A stretch of DNA of 64,000 nucleotides. Origin: Oligoflexus sp. Its GTDB lineage: Bacteria > Bdellovibrionota_B > Oligoflexia > Oligoflexales > Oligoflexaceae. Every line of letters begins with the position of its first letter. Within the stretch, counting starts at the first letter, position 1. Below, in pieces: positions 9,088 to 18,694 of this stretch. Under the pieces are notes generated by a model. It made no database searches, had not been told where the DNA came from, and was given only the letters and a program-made list of their open reading frames with translations. The position numbers and the translations under genes were made by a program. Where the stretch lies: assembly GCA_014378195.1 (NCBI GenBank), contig JACMOC010000052.1, positions 1-64,000 on the forward strand, given 5' to 3'.

Positions 9088-9887
9088 GTGCGCCCCTGAA
9101 ACGCCTTCAATCGTTCCTTATGGTAGGTTTGCATCCAGAGTGATGCAAAAAGATCGAGTTCGTCTGTGGTTCGGGCGGTATCCGGGCCGCGGCCGTGAAG
9201 CATGCGTTTTTGAGCATGGACCCCTTGAGGAGGAAGCCTTTCGATCTGAGACGTCAGGCGCTTGAGAGCGTCATCAAGGTCCTCAGGCGAACCCACGGTT
9301 TCGTGGATCAGGCCATGCCTCAAGGCCTCCTGCGCGCCTAGAATCTGTGTGCGAAGCAGCCAATCCATAGCCTTTGACACACCGATGAGCTGAATCAGGC
9401 GCTGTGCACTTCCGTACGCCGTCGCGAGTCCCAGTTCAAGCTGCTTGAAATGAAATCGAGAGCGCGTCGTTGCAAAACGAAAATCCGCCGCCAATGCAAA
9501 TTCTATCCCGCCTCCGATAACCAGGCCGTCGATCAATGCCACAACGGGGATGGGTAACTCCGTGAGTGCCTGGCAGACTTGGGTCATAGTTTCTGCATAT
9601 TTACGGCCTTCTTCGGGTGTCGTGAGTTGGCTCAACTCTTTGAGGTCGCCTCCCGCAATCCAGATCGGGTCTCTGTCGGCTTTGTTGGGCGTGACTTTGA
9701 TGGCGAGTAAGCGGATTGTTTGAGGACGCGAACTGGGAAGCTCGTGCCATGGAGGCAGAACTTTTTGGAGCGCGTGCGTTTTTTCCCATAACTCTTGAGC
9801 TAGAATAGTACCGAGAGCGTTACGACGTTCGGGCCGGTTGATTTGCCAGATAAGAACCGATTCTCGAGTTTCCGTTTGAATATGCAT
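9084..9887 (-). CDS. Enoyl-CoA hydratase/isomerase family protein
   Basis: Crotonase-fold enzyme acting on acyl-CoA esters. The fold markers are present: NRPERRNAL at the start, the oxyanion loop WIAGGDLKEL, and the second half VALIDGLVIGGGIEFALAADFRFAT followed by ELGLATAYGSAQRL. The 267-residue length is usual. The general-acid/base Glu of classical hydratases cannot be placed with certainty (the GLATAYGSA loop differs from the common GxxPGxGGT), so the reaction is left open. Single gene, convergent with the ychF operon. Confidence 0.9.
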   Translation of the reverse strand: MHIQTETRESVLIWQINRPERRNALGTILAQELWEKTHALQKVLPPWHELPSSRPQTIRLLAIKVTPNKADRDPIWIAGGDLKELSQLTTPEEGRKYAETMTQVCQALTELPIPVVALIDGLVIGGGIEFALAADFRFATTRSRFHFKQLELGLATAYGSAQRLIQLIGVSKAMDWLLRTQILGAQEALRHGLIHETVGSPEDLDDALKRLTSQIERLPPQGVHAQKRMLHGRGPDTARTTDELDLFASLWMQTYHKERLKAFQGRT

Positions 9888-10031
9888 ATTTTCCTTCCCC
9901 GTTTCGCGCCTGAAATGTTAGATACATAATGGTAAAAGTCTTGCAATTATTAGTTCTTGCAAGAATTAATGGCAATCAAAAGAGAACGCGGGTAACGGGC
10001 AGTGTGCCACTCACGATTTGGATGAACCACC

Positions 10032-10634
10032 TTGAATAATCTTCCCGAGCATGCAGCTCTTGATCGAAATAAATTTCCCAATCTCGTCATAGTCGGCGCA
10101 ACGGCCAGTGGCAAGACCACTGTTGCCTATCAACTCTCCAAGGTTCTTGGTTTTGGTTTTATCGATGTGGATCAACGCATCGCAGAAAAAGCCGGCCGAT
10201 CGATACCGGAGATTTTCGCTCAGGATGGATTGAATCGGTTTCGAGAAATCGAAAGCGAAATCCTCTCGTCACTGAAGGGCATCTTAAATCATGTGATCGT
10301 TGCCGGGGCGGGCGCCATTGAAAGCGAAGATAACTGGACGACGCTCAAGCAGCTGGGTCCCTCTATCTGGCTTGCGACCCCAGTCTCAGAAATTGTCCAT
10401 CGTTTGATGAAGTTCCCGGAAGAACTTGCAAAACGGCCCTTTTTGGCAGAGGCGTTGAATATTGTAAGTATTCGGGAACGCGAAGAGTTTCTGGTGGCAC
10501 GTCTCCAAGAACTCGAGGAGCGGCGAATTAGCAAATATCGACAGTCAGACTACCGGGTGACGATAGGATTTGCGACGGCCGATACGTGTGCCCAATTTAT
10601 TAAGCAACTCCTCATCGAGACGGAAGTATCCTGA
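10032..10634 (+). CDS. Shikimate kinase-like protein
   Basis: P-loop kinase of the shikimate kinase family (phosphorylates shikimate in the aromatic amino-acid pathway). Visible are the Walker A GATASGKTT (residues 22-30), the DVDQRIAEKAGRSIPEIFAQ block that holds the substrate Asp, FREIE with its Arg, and the lid region KRPFL. The usual GGG loop reads AGAGAI, a deviation in a substrate-contacting segment. The start is a TTG at 10032; an in-frame stop lies just above it and no other start is near. At 200 residues it is slightly longer than the E. coli enzyme (173). It could be a diverged paralogue with another substrate. Confidence 0.8.
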   Translation: MNNLPEHAALDRNKFPNLVIVGATASGKTTVAYQLSKVLGFGFIDVDQRIAEKAGRSIPEIFAQDGLNRFREIESEILSSLKGILNHVIVAGAGAIESEDNWTTLKQLGPSIWLATPVSEIVHRLMKFPEELAKRPFLAEALNIVSIREREEFLVARLQELEERRISKYRQSDYRVTIGFATADTCAQFIKQLLIETEVS

Positions 10635-10771
10635 ACAGCGGGTGAAAAGGTTTGAATTTGAGGATGCTTCAAGGCCCCGGCAATTATTTCCTCATGTATA
10701 AATCTCGAAACTGCCGAAAGATAGAAGAGGAAAGCGCAAAGTTTTCTTAAGTGCGGAGAACCAGGCGGATT

Positions 10772-11779
10772 ATGCAAAGAGTCATGCAATCCTTCGACAA
10801 AAAGAAAATGCTTAAAACCATGCGGTTTATTAAGCAGTTTTCGCCATTTGGGCTATTGGCGACCATCGGTCTGGCCTTTTTAGCAGCTAATGGCTTGTCT
10901 TATTTTCTCTCGCAAAAGTTTCAGCCAACGGCTGCTAAACCGAAACTTACGGCCCAGTCTAGCCAAGGGAATGCTTTATCCCTTGGTTCGCGCGCGTCAG
11001 GTAAAGCGACCCAGACGATCATCCTGGATCGCAATATTTTCAACAGCGATGGCAAAGTCGGCGACAGCGTCGATGGACCGACTTCGAAAAAAGTCTCCAA
11101 TCAAGTCCTGAAGACCGACCTTCCACTGAAATTGGTTGGCGTCATCTTTTCGGGCGATCCATTCAACGGCCTCGCTATGATCGAAGTCGGTACGAATCAC
11201 AAGGTCACGAGCTATATGATTGGCGATAAGTTGGCGGAAGGTGCCACACTTTATCAGGTTTTTGACGATCGAATCATTCTTGAGCGGGGCGGTGGGCGCG
11301 AGTATCTCGAGCTCATTAAGTTCGAAATCGTTTCCACCCGCAAAAAACCTGCGACCAAGGCCCCTGTTGCCAAAGGCGGTCCTTCTACAGACGCGTTGGC
11401 GACCAAACCGCCAGGCGTGGAATTTAAGGAAGACGGGTTTGAGCGAAAATCCAATAACATCAAAATCACCGATGAATATAAACGCAATCTCCTGTCGCCC
11501 GACAACCTGACGAAGGTGCTCCAGGATGCGAAGGCCGAACCGAACGTCGTCGGCGGTCAGCTTCAGGGCTTTAGGCTTACGCGTATTCGGGAGAACTCGG
11601 TGTATGAAAAAGCCGGTTTTCAGAACAACGATATCATCGAGGAAATCAACGGCATTCCCCTGCGTGATGCGGGCGGCGCGATCCGGCTTTTGAATCAACT
11701 CCGAAGCGAAAAAGAAATCGAAGTGCGGTTGAACCGAAGTGGTTCAGTCTCGACCATGGCCATTCAGGTTGGGCAATAG
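10772..11779 (+). CDS. gspC: Type II secretion inner-membrane protein GspC, copy 1
   Basis: GspC links the inner-membrane platform to the GspD secretin in the periplasm. Start set at the ATG behind AGGCGG; an in-frame GTG lies 21 nt higher. One membrane helix (FGLLATIGLAFLAANGL) follows a short basic head, then the homology region (ILDRNIFNSDG ... LPLKLVGVIFSGDP) and a C-terminal PDZ domain (FRLTRIRENSVYEKAGFQNNDIIEEING). It is the first gene of the 13-gene T2SS operon and is followed after 9 nt by a second gspC. Confidence 0.9.
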   Translation: MQRVMQSFDKKKMLKTMRFIKQFSPFGLLATIGLAFLAANGLSYFLSQKFQPTAAKPKLTAQSSQGNALSLGSRASGKATQTIILDRNIFNSDGKVGDSVDGPTSKKVSNQVLKTDLPLKLVGVIFSGDPFNGLAMIEVGTNHKVTSYMIGDKLAEGATLYQVFDDRIILERGGGREYLELIKFEIVSTRKKPATKAPVAKGGPSTDALATKPPGVEFKEDGFERKSNNIKITDEYKRNLLSPDNLTKVLQDAKAEPNVVGGQLQGFRLTRIRENSVYEKAGFQNNDIIEEINGIPLRDAGGAIRLLNQLRSEKEIEVRLNRSGSVSTMAIQVGQ

Positions 11780-11788
11780 GACGGATAA

Positions 11789-12796
11789 ATGCAGATTTCG
11801 TCTCTAAAAAGCAAAGTCGAGGGTATGGCTCTGGCCAAGAAGATGAAGGATATCTTTTTCCTTCTCAACGTGGCCGGTTATAGTCTCGTCGTAATATTCT
11901 GCGCTTATGTCGTGGCCTCACTTATCAATTCCGTTCTAGTCGCCTATCTGGGTGGCTCGGCCGTGAAAAAGAAAGCGGTCCCGGCACTTGAGGTCAATCA
12001 TCCGCGGATCGAAAAAACGACGAACTATCGGGATCTCCGTAAAACGGTACTAGCGCGTAACGTTTTCAACTCGGAAGGCATACTTCCGGACGAACCGGAC
12101 CCGTCGGAAGGGGCATCGAATGCCTTCAATCCGAACGACAAGTGCCAAAAACCAACAGTCAATGTTGAACTTTTAGGGATTATCGCTACTGGAAATCCTG
12201 AGACCTCTTTGGCTACGATACAGGAAAAAGGTTATACTATGGCTGATGTGTACCACGCCGGCGAAAAGATAATCAATCAAGAGGAAGCCCTTATCTATGC
12301 CATCGAAGAAGATAAGGTTGTTCTTAATAACAAAGGCGTGAAAGAGTGCCTCGAGCTCAATACCGTCAAGGTTTTGGCGACAGCCTCTGCATCGGGTGCC
12401 AATGGCACCAACCCCGCTAATCCCGCAGCACCCCCAGGGGATGCTGGTCCGGGTGAACAATGTCCCTCAGGGTCTGCAAGTCTTGAATCCAGTTATGTCG
12501 AGGAATCGCTGGGTCCGGGATTTTCGAAAATATTAGAAGCTGGTCGCTTGGTCCCCTTTCATGGTCAGGACAATGCAATGGTGGGTTTCAAACTCATCGG
12601 CGTACGAGGCGGCAGTCTATGGTCGAGAGCTAATCTGGGAAGTGGCGATGTCATCACTGCAGTCAACGGTGTGAGTATGGCCCAACCGGAAAAAGGATTC
12701 GCCCTATACGAAGCTTTGCAGTCTGACAAAGCGATCCGTGTTGAGTTTCTTAAAGCAGGTAAAACACCCTGCATTCTAAACGTTGAAATTAAGTAG
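11789..12796 (+). CDS. gspC: Type II secretion protein GspC, copy 2 (diverged tandem paralogue)
   Basis: Same architecture as its upstream neighbour: one membrane helix (VAGYSLVVIFCAYVVASLI), homology region (VLARNVFNSEGILP ... VNVELLGIIATGNPETSLATI) and C-terminal PDZ-like domain (FKLIGVRGGSLWSRANLGSGDVITAVNGV). Unlike copy 1 it has several Cys (DKCQKP, KECLEL, EQCPSG, TPCILN) that could form disulfides in the periplasm. Sequence similarity between the copies is limited to these landmarks, so the duplication is old. The stop lies upstream of the best gspD start. Confidence 0.88.
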   Translation: MQISSLKSKVEGMALAKKMKDIFFLLNVAGYSLVVIFCAYVVASLINSVLVAYLGGSAVKKKAVPALEVNHPRIEKTTNYRDLRKTVLARNVFNSEGILPDEPDPSEGASNAFNPNDKCQKPTVNVELLGIIATGNPETSLATIQEKGYTMADVYHAGEKIINQEEALIYAIEEDKVVLNNKGVKECLELNTVKVLATASASGANGTNPANPAAPPGDAGPGEQCPSGSASLESSYVEESLGPGFSKILEAGRLVPFHGQDNAMVGFKLIGVRGGSLWSRANLGSGDVITAVNGVSMAQPEKGFALYEALQSDKAIRVEFLKAGKTPCILNVEIK

Positions 12797-12875
12797 CAGG
12801 GAGGCTAGTTTTCCGATGGCCAAGGGTTTCGAGTTAGCTTCTGCCTTCACCTGCTTCACTTTAGGGGGATTAAGA

Positions 12876-15422
12876 GTGATCCGCTTACGCCACATATCTG
12901 CCGTTCTTCTCACCAGCTTGCTGATTCAGCAGCCATTGGCGGCGCAAGACGACACTCCGTCTCAAGACGACGATGGACCGGGACAAACGGAAGGTCCAAG
13001 TGATTCACCGGCCTTACCGGGTGGACCAAACGTCGGGAAAAACGCTAAGGGAGCTCCCGGTAAACCTGGTAAACCCGGTGAGCAAGGCGCACAGAGCGTT
13101 CCTGAAGGCCAGGAGCTAGTAAGCATCGACTTTCCAGAGCCGACCGAAATCAAGGACATCATCCGAGCCGTTGCGCTATGGACGGGTAAAAACGTCATCA
13201 TCGGCAAAAACGTTTCCGGCAAGATCCAGATGATCTCGCCGCGAAAAGTGACGAAAGAAGAAGCTTACCAGGCTTTCTTATCGGCGCTTAACGTTGCCGG
13301 GTATACAACGGTAGAGACAGGTAAAGTCATCAAGATCGTAGCGACTTCGACAGCTGCGAAGGACAACCTCAGTATTTATCAGGGTACAAGCTGGTCGCCC
13401 CGAACGGACAAGCTGATTACGCAGATCGTCCCCCTCCGGTATATCGAAGCGCGCGTGGTTCAGACGACCCTCTCGCAGCTCGTGCCGAGCAACTCGATTA
13501 TCGCTTATCAGCCTACAAATACCCTGATTATCAGTGATACCGGGTATCGCGTAAGACGCGTGCTGAAGATCATCGAGATGCTGGATGTAGCCGGTCAGCA
13601 GCCTAAAGTTGCTCTGGTTCCGATTCGTTACGGTGACGCGAAAGCGATCTCCGCGAAGATCTCTGAGATCCTCGCGGCGAGCGCCCAAAATAATGCAGCT
13701 GGTTCGCCAGGCGGCGGTTCCGGTGGCAAGTCATCCTTTAAAGTCAGTGTCGACGATCGTTCCAACTCCGTGGTGATCTTCGGGCCTCCGCGCACGATTC
13801 AAGATGTGAAAGACCTGGTGAAGAAGTTCGACTTCCCGATCGATGATCCAGCAAACCAAGCGGCTATCCGCGTCCGTTTCCTTGATTATGCTGACGCGAA
13901 GAAGATTGCGACGACATTGTCCTCGCTTGCCTCCGGCCAAGGCGCACGCAAACCCGGGACCAACCCGATTCGCAGCATAGGATCGACGATCCCACGCGCG
14001 AACGGAGCTGGCGGAGCAGGTGATCCTTCACCAGTTGCCGATCTCGGTGACAACGTTAAAATTACGGCCGATGATAGTTCGAACTCGCTGTTAATCACCG
14101 GCTCACGCTCGGCGTACGAAGCGATCAACGGTATCATCCGCAAGCTCGATAGAAGACGTCCGCAGGTCTATGTCGAAGCCGATATTCTCGACGTGAACCT
14201 TGCGAACAATTTCAACTTTGGTAGTTCTTTGCTCCTCGGAAGTAAATCGGGCCAAACAACTCAGGCTTACGGTTGGCAGGGAACGAAGGTCGCACCTCTG
14301 ATCGTGGGTGGTTCTAATGCAACCAACACGGATGCGACCAAACTCGAAGTGGCGAAAGCCCTCGGTTCAGACTTTACGATCGGTGTACTCTCAGGGAAAT
14401 CGGTTACGATTCCTGGTATCGGTGAGGTTCGTCCGGCAGGTCTGATCTCAATGCTGAAAGCGGATTCAAATACTCGCGTTCTTTCATCGCCGCACCTTTT
14501 GACTTCCAACAACGAAGTCGCCAAAATCGTCGTGGGTGATACGATCTTCTATAAAACGGCCGTGACATCGGCCGCAATCGGCGCTGGTGCGATCGAAAAA
14601 GTAGAAAAAGAAAACGCGGACTTGAGCCTTGAAATCAAGCCTAACATCAGTCACGCAGGTAACTACGTGACGCTGAAAGTGGATCTGGAAGCCAACGAAG
14701 GTGGTCTCGATACCGCCACAGGCGTTCCTAAGATCAACAAACGTCAGACGTCTCAGCTCGTGACCGTGAAAAACGGCCAGACAGTGGTCGTCTCTGGTTT
14801 GGTGAAACGTCGTGAGACGGAAGCCTTCCAAAAAATTCCTTTGCTCGGCGACATCCCGCTCCTCGGCTGGCTGTTCCGTAACAGTTCGATCACGAAAGAG
14901 ACAACCAGTCTCATGATCTTCCTCACTCCTCATGTTGTTTACGGAGCCAACGACTTGGCTGCGATTTATGACAAAAAGGTTGCGGAACGGGATGAGATGA
15001 TGGCGAACGCCTTCGGTAACGATTCCGATGACGATTTTGTCAAAGCGATGCCTTCGAAGGCCGACGGTCAGTACAAACCTGACGAGATCGACGCCCTCGA
15101 AGAAAAAGACCAAGAGGATCTTCGCCATCAGATGCGCGACGATCGCGGTTTAGGTCAGCCAGGTGCTAAGGCCCCTGTCTCCAAAGACGAAGCTAAAAAA
15201 GACAACGAAAAAGGCGAAGGGACAACTGTTCCGATGCCAATGAGCGGATTTGATGGTGCGACTGGCGGCAATGGTGCACCAGCTAGCGGTGCCCCACAAG
15301 GAGCCGGTGGCGACTTTACAGGCGGCGGTGAAAATGGAGCTGCTATTCCTCCTCCTCCACCTCCTCCCTCGTCGGAGCCGGTTGAGATTCCTGAGCCGGT
15401 CGAACAACCGCCCATGGAGTAA
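12876..15422 (+). CDS. gspD: Type II secretion outer-membrane secretin GspD
   Basis: Forms the outer-membrane exit channel. The best start is a GTG at 12876: AGGGGG lies 7 nt before it, and it yields a clean signal peptide (IRLRHISAVLLTSLLIQQPLAA). In-frame starts up to 93 nt higher would spoil the signal. After a Gly/Pro/Lys-rich linker come N0 (ISIDFPEPTEIKDIIRAVALWTG), three N1-N3 repeats (LRYIEARVV, IRYGDAKAI, VRFLDYADAKKI), the secretin domain (SNTRVLSSPHLLTSNNE, IPLLGDIPLLGWLFR) and a long tail of about 130 residues ending in a Pro-rich run. It is 848 residues long, larger than E. coli GspD (about 650) because of the linker and the tail. Confidence 0.95.
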   Translation: MIRLRHISAVLLTSLLIQQPLAAQDDTPSQDDDGPGQTEGPSDSPALPGGPNVGKNAKGAPGKPGKPGEQGAQSVPEGQELVSIDFPEPTEIKDIIRAVALWTGKNVIIGKNVSGKIQMISPRKVTKEEAYQAFLSALNVAGYTTVETGKVIKIVATSTAAKDNLSIYQGTSWSPRTDKLITQIVPLRYIEARVVQTTLSQLVPSNSIIAYQPTNTLIISDTGYRVRRVLKIIEMLDVAGQQPKVALVPIRYGDAKAISAKISEILAASAQNNAAGSPGGGSGGKSSFKVSVDDRSNSVVIFGPPRTIQDVKDLVKKFDFPIDDPANQAAIRVRFLDYADAKKIATTLSSLASGQGARKPGTNPIRSIGSTIPRANGAGGAGDPSPVADLGDNVKITADDSSNSLLITGSRSAYEAINGIIRKLDRRRPQVYVEADILDVNLANNFNFGSSLLLGSKSGQTTQAYGWQGTKVAPLIVGGSNATNTDATKLEVAKALGSDFTIGVLSGKSVTIPGIGEVRPAGLISMLKADSNTRVLSSPHLLTSNNEVAKIVVGDTIFYKTAVTSAAIGAGAIEKVEKENADLSLEIKPNISHAGNYVTLKVDLEANEGGLDTATGVPKINKRQTSQLVTVKNGQTVVVSGLVKRRETEAFQKIPLLGDIPLLGWLFRNSSITKETTSLMIFLTPHVVYGANDLAAIYDKKVAERDEMMANAFGNDSDDDFVKAMPSKADGQYKPDEIDALEEKDQEDLRHQMRDDRGLGQPGAKAPVSKDEAKKDNEKGEGTTVPMPMSGFDGATGGNGAPASGAPQGAGGDFTGGGENGAAIPPPPPPPSSEPVEIPEPVEQPPME

Positions 15423-15459
15423 GTGAGAGAGTATAGCCCTTTCAACTTAGGTAAAACGA

Positions 15460-17310
15460 ATGAGCGATAGTCTTGATAATAAGAATCTGCGTGATGACCT
15501 GATCCTCGACGAAGGTAAAAACGGCCTTAGCTGGACGCAATTGCCCTCCATCGATTTTCGGAGTCTTCAACACAAGACCTTGGGCCAGATTCTTATCGAA
15601 TCAAAGGCTATTTCTCCAAAGCAGTTGGAAGACGCCCTGCGAGAGCAAAATCTCGATGGCAACACTAAAAAGCTTGGGGAAGTCCTGGTCTCCAAAGATT
15701 ATGTAACGGAAGAAAACATGCTGCGCGCCCTGGCGTTGCAGCTTGATCTGCCGTATTACGATCGTTTGCCGCTCAATGATATCGACCCCACTCTGGTCGA
15801 TAATATTCCCATTCAGTTTTGTCGCGACAATAAGATCCTGCCCATAGCGCGCGATGATTTCAACGTCACAGTCGTGGTCGCGGATCCTTTAAACATCCAT
15901 CCTTTGGATGACTTGCGCCTTATCCTCTCGACCAATATCAACATGATCGTGAGTGCGCCGGCGATCATCGAAAATGCGATCAACCGCGTTTTTGAACGTG
16001 CGAACGATGCATCCCAAAAACTCGTGGATGAATTGAGTGTTGGCGACGTTGGCGAAGACGAAGATCTTGAGCAGACGCGCGACCTTTTGGAATCCTCTGA
16101 CGACGAAAAACCAATTATTCGTCTTGTGAACAGTCTTTTGGCTCGTGCCGTAAAGGAACGCGCCTCAGATATTCACATCGAACCTTCCGAAACTGAAATG
16201 CTGGTGCGGTTCCGCATCGACGGTCAGCTTCAGGACAAGACTCAGGTCCACCGTCGCCATGCGGGTGCGGTTGCCTCTCGTATCAAAGTTATCGGGAAAC
16301 TCGATATCGCCGAAAAACGCGTGCCCCAGGATGGTCGTATTTCGATCAAAGTTGCGGGTAAGGACATCGACGTTCGACTTTCCGTTATTCCTGTTTCCTT
16401 CGGCGAACGTATCGTTATGCGTCTTCTCGATAAATCGGCGGGCGGTAAACGTCTCGATCAGATGGGTCTCGAAAAACGCACCTACGAATCCTTCTCCACC
16501 CTCGTCGAACAAAAACACGGTATCGTGCTGGTAACGGGCCCTACGGGTTCGGGTAAATCAACCTTGCTTTATGCTGCTCTCATGCAGGTTAATACCAGCG
16601 ATATCAATATCCTGACGATTGAAGATCCGGTCGAATATCAGGTCTCCGGTGTCGGTCAAATCGAAGTTAAAGACAAGATCGGGATGACGTTCGCGAGTGG
16701 TCTTCGCGCCATTCTTCGTCAGGATCCGGACGTGATCATGATCGGTGAGATTCGTGATGCGGAGACAGCGCGTATTGCTGTCCAGGCGTCGATCACAGGT
16801 CACTTGGTTCTCTCCACACTCCACACCAACGATACGGCCTCATCGGTCACTCGTCTCATGGACTTTGGTATTCAACCGTTCCAGTTGTCGTCTGCGGTAC
16901 TCGGGATTGTCGCGACCCGACTCCTTCGTAAAATCTGTCTAAACTGCCGCGAAGCTTACGATCCGAGTGATCCTGAGCTCGGTCTGCTCGGCATTACGCG
17001 GGCGGATATGCGCGGCAAACAAATCTACCGTGCCGGCCCTGGTTGCGAACGTTGCTTCGGTAATAGTTATTACGGTCGTTGCGGTGTTTATGAGCTCCTC
17101 GTTTTTGATGATCAGATCCGTACTCTGATTCTGCAGACTCAGGATTCCAAATCGATCAAAAAAATGGCTATCGAAAAAGGTATGGCGACACTTCGCGATT
17201 CCGCTATATCCAAAGTGCTTTCCGGCGAAACTTCGCTCGAAGAAGCCGTCCGTAAAACCCAAACGGATGAGCTCGAAATTGATATGGGCACCGTTGCAGA
17301 GAAGGGTTAA
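15460..17310 (+). CDS. gspE: Type II secretion assembly ATPase GspE
   Basis: Hexameric cytoplasmic ATPase that powers pseudopilus growth. The N-terminal GspE domain (TLGQILIESKAISPKQLEDAL) binds GspL. The ATPase core has Walker A GPTGSGKST (about 359-367), the Asp box (TIEDPVEYQ), Walker B (DPDVIMIGEIRD) and the His box (HLVLSTLHTNDT). A zinc-binding pair CLNC ... CERC follows at about 492-530. The length of 616 residues is somewhat above the usual 500-570. It starts behind AGGT 38 nt after gspD; gspF follows after 8 nt. Confidence 0.97.
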   Translation: MSDSLDNKNLRDDLILDEGKNGLSWTQLPSIDFRSLQHKTLGQILIESKAISPKQLEDALREQNLDGNTKKLGEVLVSKDYVTEENMLRALALQLDLPYYDRLPLNDIDPTLVDNIPIQFCRDNKILPIARDDFNVTVVVADPLNIHPLDDLRLILSTNINMIVSAPAIIENAINRVFERANDASQKLVDELSVGDVGEDEDLEQTRDLLESSDDEKPIIRLVNSLLARAVKERASDIHIEPSETEMLVRFRIDGQLQDKTQVHRRHAGAVASRIKVIGKLDIAEKRVPQDGRISIKVAGKDIDVRLSVIPVSFGERIVMRLLDKSAGGKRLDQMGLEKRTYESFSTLVEQKHGIVLVTGPTGSGKSTLLYAALMQVNTSDINILTIEDPVEYQVSGVGQIEVKDKIGMTFASGLRAILRQDPDVIMIGEIRDAETARIAVQASITGHLVLSTLHTNDTASSVTRLMDFGIQPFQLSSAVLGIVATRLLRKICLNCREAYDPSDPELGLLGITRADMRGKQIYRAGPGCERCFGNSYYGRCGVYELLVFDDQIRTLILQTQDSKSIKKMAIEKGMATLRDSAISKVLSGETSLEEAVRKTQTDELEIDMGTVAEKG

Positions 17311-17318
17311 CTGAATTT

Positions 17319-18554
17319 ATGCCTCTTTATTCCTATAAAGGCTATGATTCCAAAACGGGCGCAAACGTCAAAGGCCGCATCGATGCGGAATCTGAACGTA
17401 CGGCTCGCCAAACCCTGCGCACACGAAACAAGATTATCGTCGCCGAGCTGAAAGAGGAAAAGACCAGCAGTTCCAGCGGTGGGCGGAAACCAGGCTTCAA
17501 CCTTTCCTTTCTGGAACAGGGTGTAAGTCTTGACGAAATGTCCAATATGGTCCGTCAGTTTTCAACTCTCCAGGGGGCGCATGTGCCTTTGGATGAGAGT
17601 CTCAAAGCGCTCGCGAACCAAACCGAAAACCCCACGCTTCGAAACGTCTTATCGTCGGTAAAAGATTTGGTCTCTGAGGGTAAATCCCTGGCCGATTCGA
17701 GTGCGGCGTTTCCTAAGGTCTTCAATAAACTTTACGTAAATATGGTCAAGGCCGGTGAGTCCTCCGGTAACCTTGCGGTCGTCCTCGAACGCCTTTCCGG
17801 CTTCATGGAATACCAGGTTGCCATCCGTGGTAAAATCGTCCAGGCCCTTGTTTATCCGTCGGTCATGATCGTTGCCTCTCTCGGGGTCGTGGTATTTCTC
17901 CTCGTCGTCATCGTCCCAAAACTCACCAAAGTTTTCACTTCGATGCGTGTTGAAATCCCTTGGTACACAGATTGGCTCATTAAATTCTCAACCTTTCTCC
18001 AAAGCTATTGGTTTCTACCTCCGATCCTTGCCGCCGGTGCCGCTTATGGATTCTCGCGCTGGATCGCGACGGACGACGGCCGTAAGAAATTCGATAGTAT
18101 TTTATTGAAGGCGCCGGTTATCGGTCCCGTTTTTATGATGCTGGCCGTGTCTCGATTTACTCGTACTCTCTCGACTCTTTTGGCCTCGGGCGTACCGATC
18201 ATCGCGGCTCTCGACATCACCAAAAACGTAGTGAACAACCGCGTACTCGCGGCCGTTCTGGAGCAAGCGAAAATAGAAGTCCAAGAGGGTAACAGTCTCG
18301 CGGCCTGTATCAGCAAAAGCGGTGTTTTTCCCAGTCTCGTGACGCACATGATTTCAACTGGTGAAAAAACGGGCGAACTCACTACGATGCTTGCACACGT
18401 CGCTAAATCTTATGATGCCGAGGTCGAGAGAAAAATCGCTAAAATGATTTCACTTATCGAGCCTATCATGATGATATTCTTGATGATAATTGCAGTTACC
18501 GTAATCGTGGCGATGGTTCTCCCGATGATGAACATTATGAAACAGATTAAGTAG
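17319..18554 (+). CDS. gspF: Type II secretion inner-membrane platform protein GspF
   Basis: Polytopic platform protein that couples GspE to pseudopilus assembly. Two copies of the T2SSF domain are present (MVRQFSTLQGAHVPLDESL and FTRTLSTLLASGVPIIAAL), with membrane helices near residues 180-205, 235-255 and 375-405. It starts with the typical MPLYSYKGYDSKTG. The length of 411 residues is normal. Confidence 0.97.
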   Translation: MPLYSYKGYDSKTGANVKGRIDAESERTARQTLRTRNKIIVAELKEEKTSSSSGGRKPGFNLSFLEQGVSLDEMSNMVRQFSTLQGAHVPLDESLKALANQTENPTLRNVLSSVKDLVSEGKSLADSSAAFPKVFNKLYVNMVKAGESSGNLAVVLERLSGFMEYQVAIRGKIVQALVYPSVMIVASLGVVVFLLVVIVPKLTKVFTSMRVEIPWYTDWLIKFSTFLQSYWFLPPILAAGAAYGFSRWIATDDGRKKFDSILLKAPVIGPVFMMLAVSRFTRTLSTLLASGVPIIAALDITKNVVNNRVLAAVLEQAKIEVQEGNSLAACISKSGVFPSLVTHMISTGEKTGELTTMLAHVAKSYDAEVERKIAKMISLIEPIMMIFLMIIAVTVIVAMVLPMMNIMKQIK

Positions 18555-18570
18555 TCGGTATCTATACCGA
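18555..18570 (+). repeat. Short hairpin between gspF and gspG
   Basis: TCGGTA-TCTA-TACCGA, a 6-bp stem just after the gspF stop, with no T-run. It sits at the head of a 140-nt spacer before gspG, the longest gap in the operon. The spacer may hold a processing site or a secondary promoter; nothing decisive is visible. Confidence 0.4.
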
Positions 18571-18694
18571 AGGCTGCAAGAATGTTAATCTGCAGTCAAC
18601 GGTACTTGATTGAGTATCATCCAACAGAAAAGTATCGGCGGGTTCATGAGGAACTCATCGAGCTTAAGGTAAAGACGATCTTGAGGAGTCTTAT

